Origin: JAZGER01 sp036480335
GTDB lineage: Bacteria > Pseudomonadota > Gammaproteobacteria > DSM-19610
Assembly: GCA_036480335.1 (NCBI GenBank)
Contig: JAZGGH010000029.1
Location: 1 to 8,040 of the forward strand
DNA length: 8,040 nt
Direction: 5' to 3'
Shown here: piece after piece, positions 6,884-8,040 of the stretch
Layout of the letters: each line of letters begins with the position of its first letter
How positions within the stretch are numbered: the first letter of the stretch is position 1
The notes under the pieces: model-generated
Told to the model about the DNA's origin: nothing
Seen by the model: only the letters and a program-made list of their open reading frames with translations
The model's database searches: none
Made by a program: the position numbers and the translations under genes

Positions 6884-8040
6884 ATCGCAATCGATCCAAA
6901 AAACAAAACCGTCTAACAAAAAGAAAAATATCGAGGCCATTTATCCACTCAGCCCACTGCAACAAGGATTGCTGTTCCACAGCACATTGGACCCCAAGTC
7001 AGGTGCATATATCGAACAACTGGAATGCGTCCTCAGCGGGAATCCTGATATCAGCAACTTTCACCAGGCATGGCAACAAACCGTAGACCAGCACCCGGTT
7101 CTGCGCACCGGGTTTTTTACGAAAACTGCGGAAAAACCTGTTCAAATCGTCAGTCGACAAGTTAATTTGCCAATAGATATCCAGGACTGGTGTAACCTCT
7201 CCATTGAGGAACAAAACCAGCAATGGAAAAAACTTCTGGCCGAAGATCGCCGCAGGGGTTTTAAGCTCTCTACGCCGCCATTAATGCGCCAGTCCCTAGT
7301 GCGTCTAGCGGAAGACAGTTATCGCTTTCTTTGGAGTCACCACCACATTCTGCTCGATGGCTGGTCACTTGCATTGGTGCTTAAAGAAGTTCTGTCTCGC
7401 TATGAGTCCTTATGTAATGGTCGCGATTTACATGTTCAACCGCCCCGTTCCTATCGCGATTACATTGCCTGGCTGCAACATCAAGACATCAACGCAGCAG
7501 AGCAATACTGGCGTGAACAACTTGCTGGATTCACTGCACCTACACCACTGACTGTGGACCGCGACTTGAGCAATCAGCCCTCAGGATACGCCGAGGAAAC
7601 CCTGCAGTTATCAACCGAAAACACAACGGCATTACAAACGCTTGCTAAGCAGCAGCAACTGACCCTGAATACACTGGTACAAGGTGCCTGGGCACTGTTG
7701 CTCAGCAAATACAGTGGGGAACAAGATATTGTTTTCGGCGTCACCACCGCTGGTCGTCCCACCGAATTAATTGGTGTGGAATCGATGGTGGGACTCTTCA
7801 TCAATACCCTTCCGGTACGGGTAAAATCAGCACCTGATATCCGCTTGCCCGATTGGCTGAAAAATCTCCAAACACAGAACGCCAATCTACGGCAGTACGA
7901 TTATACGCCACTCGTCGAGGTGCAACGTTGGAGCGACGTGCCTGGAGGCACACCTTTGTTCGAAAGCATCTTCGCCTTCGAAAATTATCCTCTAGATAGT
8001 GCGTTGCGCGAGCAAAATTCAGGGTCTATCGAAATTCAAA
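6858..8040 (+). CDS. NRPS subunit, N-terminal condensation domain (3'-truncated by window edge)
   Basis: The frame is open to the last base; 394 residues are visible if translation starts at 6858. A typical condensation domain begins with YPLSPLQQGLLFHS and carries HHILLDGWS, with its HHxxxDG histidines at 162-163. It continues through FGVTTAGRP, GLFINTLPVR and the ESIFAFENYP region near the right edge. The opening motif and the position after an epimerase suit the DCL type, which takes a D-residue from the upstream carrier and an L-residue from its own; adenylation and later domains should follow outside the window. ATG 6858 and ATG 6873 are both possible. They overlap the upstream gene by 26 and 11 bases, so translation is probably coupled. 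AAGGA at 6851-6855 is too close to 6858 and too far from 6873 to decide. The first ~23 residues are rich in lysine and would face the acidic tail of the upstream protein. Confidence 0.93.
   Translation, partial: MKTKTMKTESQSIQKTKPSNKKKNIEAIYPLSPLQQGLLFHSTLDPKSGAYIEQLECVLSGNPDISNFHQAWQQTVDQHPVLRTGFFTKTAEKPVQIVSRQVNLPIDIQDWCNLSIEEQNQQWKKLLAEDRRRGFKLSTPPLMRQSLVRLAEDSYRFLWSHHHILLDGWSLALVLKEVLSRYESLCNGRDLHVQPPRSYRDYIAWLQHQDINAAEQYWREQLAGFTAPTPLTVDRDLSNQPSGYAEETLQLSTENTTALQTLAKQQQLTLNTLVQGAWALLLSKYSGEQDIVFGVTTAGRPTELIGVESMVGLFINTLPVRVKSAPDIRLPDWLKNLQTQNANLRQYDYTPLVEVQRWSDVPGGTPLFESIFAFENYPLDSALREQNSGSIEIQ

Overview
The window lies inside a modular lipopeptide assembly line from a bacterium. Three collinear genes on the + strand are visible. 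The first is the 3' part of a fatty acyl-AMP ligase (FAAL) fused to an acyl carrier protein. The second is a complete four-domain non-ribosomal peptide synthetase (NRPS), C-A-T-E. The third is the first ~390 residues of another NRPS, a condensation domain that runs off the right edge. The moderate base composition and the FAAL-plus-NRPS design suggest a Gram-negative environmental bacterium, perhaps a gammaproteobacterium. No housekeeping gene is present, so the taxonomy is a guess.

Layout: 1-1215 FAAL-ACP, cut at its 5' end. 1216-2266 is a 1051-bp AT-richer gap without a convincing gene. It holds two palindromic, MITE-like elements (1273-1377 and about 1549-1709), a third diverged copy of one repeat arm (2027-2055), a weak promoter candidate and a strong imperfect stem just before the next gene (2146-2228). 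2267-6883 is the C-A(Ser)-T-E synthetase. From 6858 (or 6873) to the end is the next NRPS subunit, overlapping the previous gene.

Inferred logic: the FAAL activates a free fatty acid as acyl-AMP and loads it onto its own ACP. The first C domain of the 1538-aa NRPS joins that acyl chain to an amino acid. The ten specificity residues of its A domain read D-V-W-H-F-S-L-V-D-K, which I recall as the serine code of enterobactin synthetase EntF. The E domain then epimerises the residue, so the intermediate leaving this protein should be N-acyl-D-Ser. The following subunit opens with a condensation domain of the kind that accepts a D-configured donor. The junction carries a COM-type donor helix beginning TPSDFS with a very acidic tail, facing a lysine-rich N-terminus. 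The likely product is an N-terminally acylated peptide such as a lipopeptide surfactant, antibiotic or siderophore; the remaining residues lie outside the window.

The biosynthetic families are known. The least expected parts are the palindrome-filled gap inside the cluster, the structured leader candidate, and the purine-rich overlap whose two reading frames encode oppositely charged tails of two proteins that must dock.
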